Source: Mollicutes bacterium (GTDB taxonomy: Bacteria; Bacillota_I; Bacilli_A; RF39; UBA660). From it: a DNA stretch of 5,994 nucleotides. Position 1 is the stretch's first letter. The number at the start of each line of letters is the position of its first letter. Made by a program: the position numbers and the translations under genes. Under the pieces are notes generated by a model. That model saw only the letters and a program-made list of their open reading frames with translations, had not been told where the DNA came from and did no database searches. The DNA lies in NCBI GenBank assembly GCA_012513875.1, contig JAAZBI010000008.1:1-5994 (forward strand), given 5' to 3'. This document shows, one piece after another, positions 5,742-5,994 of the stretch.

Positions 5742-5994
5742 TTTTCTACCTCCGTAACACTTTTTATTTCTGCTTTTAAAAATTGTATTCCATATTTTTC
5801 CATTTCATTTTTAATTAAATCAACCAATCCGTTTTCTAATTTATCTTTTTTATCAAAAACTTTAGATGATTTAATTTTTCTAACTAAATTCCTCAATTCA
5901 TTTTCTATTAATAAGTTAATAATCAATAAAGGGTTCTCGTTTTCATAAAAATATTTAAAAGAATTTTCTATTTTAAAATACACAAACAAATCAA
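5738..5994 (-). CDS. SPFH/Band 7 (stomatin/prohibitin-like) protein, C-terminal part only
   Basis: 84 codons plus TGA (5738-5740) are visible; the reading frame runs off the right edge without a stop, so the N-terminus is outside. The pattern DLFVYFKIENSFKYFYENE, then LLIENELRNLVRKI, then KDKLENGLVDLIKNEMEKYG and IQFLKAEIKSV matches the second half of an SPFH domain: beta strand with a VxF/Y-x-I-x-[DN] motif, the ENP segment before a helix, a helix with ALR-like ELR, the helix ending EYGI, and a last beta strand. Such proteins are usually membrane-anchored scaffolds or protease partners. Here the protein stops almost immediately after the domain (TEVEK), without the long coiled coil of flotillins or HflK. 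TTG at 5987-5989 could be mistaken for a start but lies mid-domain without a ribosome binding site. The next gene overlaps by 4 nt, so the pair is probably cotranscribed and coupled. The family call rests on pattern recognition alone. Confidence 0.72.
   Translation of the reverse strand, partial: DLFVYFKIENSFKYFYENENPLLIINLLIENELRNLVRKIKSSKVFDKKDKLENGLVDLIKNEMEKYGIQFLKAEIKSVTEVEK
5748..5753 (-). promoter_or_regulatory. Ribosome binding site of the membrane protein gene
   Basis: GGAGGT, 6 nt before ATG at 5741-5739 and inside the last codons of the SPFH gene. It confirms the start of the 429-residue protein and, with the ATGA overlap, points to coupled translation of the two. Confidence 0.82.

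Noticed and set aside
5700..5948. Plus-strand open frame of 82 codons
   Set aside because: Antisense across the SPFH/membrane protein junction; its Phe/Ser-rich product is the usual mirror of Lys/Glu-rich AT-rich coding sequence.
5987..5989. TTG at 5987-5989 as the start of an 83-residue protein
   Set aside because: The frame stays open to the window edge, no ribosome binding site precedes it, and the product would begin in the middle of an SPFH domain.

Overview
The window is very AT-rich (about 27% G+C by eye) and reads as a low-GC Firmicute or a Mollicutes-related Bacilli lineage, such as uncultured gut Bacilli. Three things support this: a classical T-box leader before pheST, strong AGGAGG-type ribosome binding sites, and phenylalanyl-tRNA synthetase subunits of Firmicutes type. 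All six tryptophans in the genes are TGG, and one gene ends on TGA at a tight start/stop overlap. The standard bacterial code therefore fits, and the Mycoplasma code (TGA = Trp) does not need to be invoked.

Region 1 (1-3503, minus strand) is a phenylalanyl-tRNA synthetase operon. It has a sigma-A type promoter, then a T-box riboswitch leader with a UUC (Phe) specifier and a UGGU acceptor-binding bulge, with mutually exclusive antiterminator and terminator. pheS (alpha subunit, complete) follows, then pheT (beta subunit, overlapping pheS by 11 nt and running off the left edge after 731 codons). Uncharged tRNA-Phe should switch on synthesis of its own charging enzyme.

Region 2 (3497-4451, plus strand) is a divergent single gene for a YtqA/YhcC-type radical SAM protein. 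Its promoter lies back to back with the pheST promoter and their -35 hexamers overlap. The start is best placed at a TTG (3543) just after an AGGTGG site, which implies a very short mRNA leader.

Region 3 (4435-5994) starts with a perfect 14-bp hairpin at which the radical SAM gene and a convergent minus-strand gene meet. The two stop codons touch, and the hairpin looks like an intrinsic terminator working both ways. The convergent operon holds, in transcription order, the C-terminal end of an SPFH/Band 7 (stomatin/prohibitin-like) protein cut by the right edge, and a 429-residue single-pass membrane protein with a large cysteine-free extracytoplasmic domain of unknown function. They overlap by ATGA and look translationally coupled.

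Most of the window is ordinary housekeeping sequence. The least explained part is the SPFH plus anchored-ectodomain pair at the right end. I saw no mobile element, CRISPR array, tRNA or rRNA gene.
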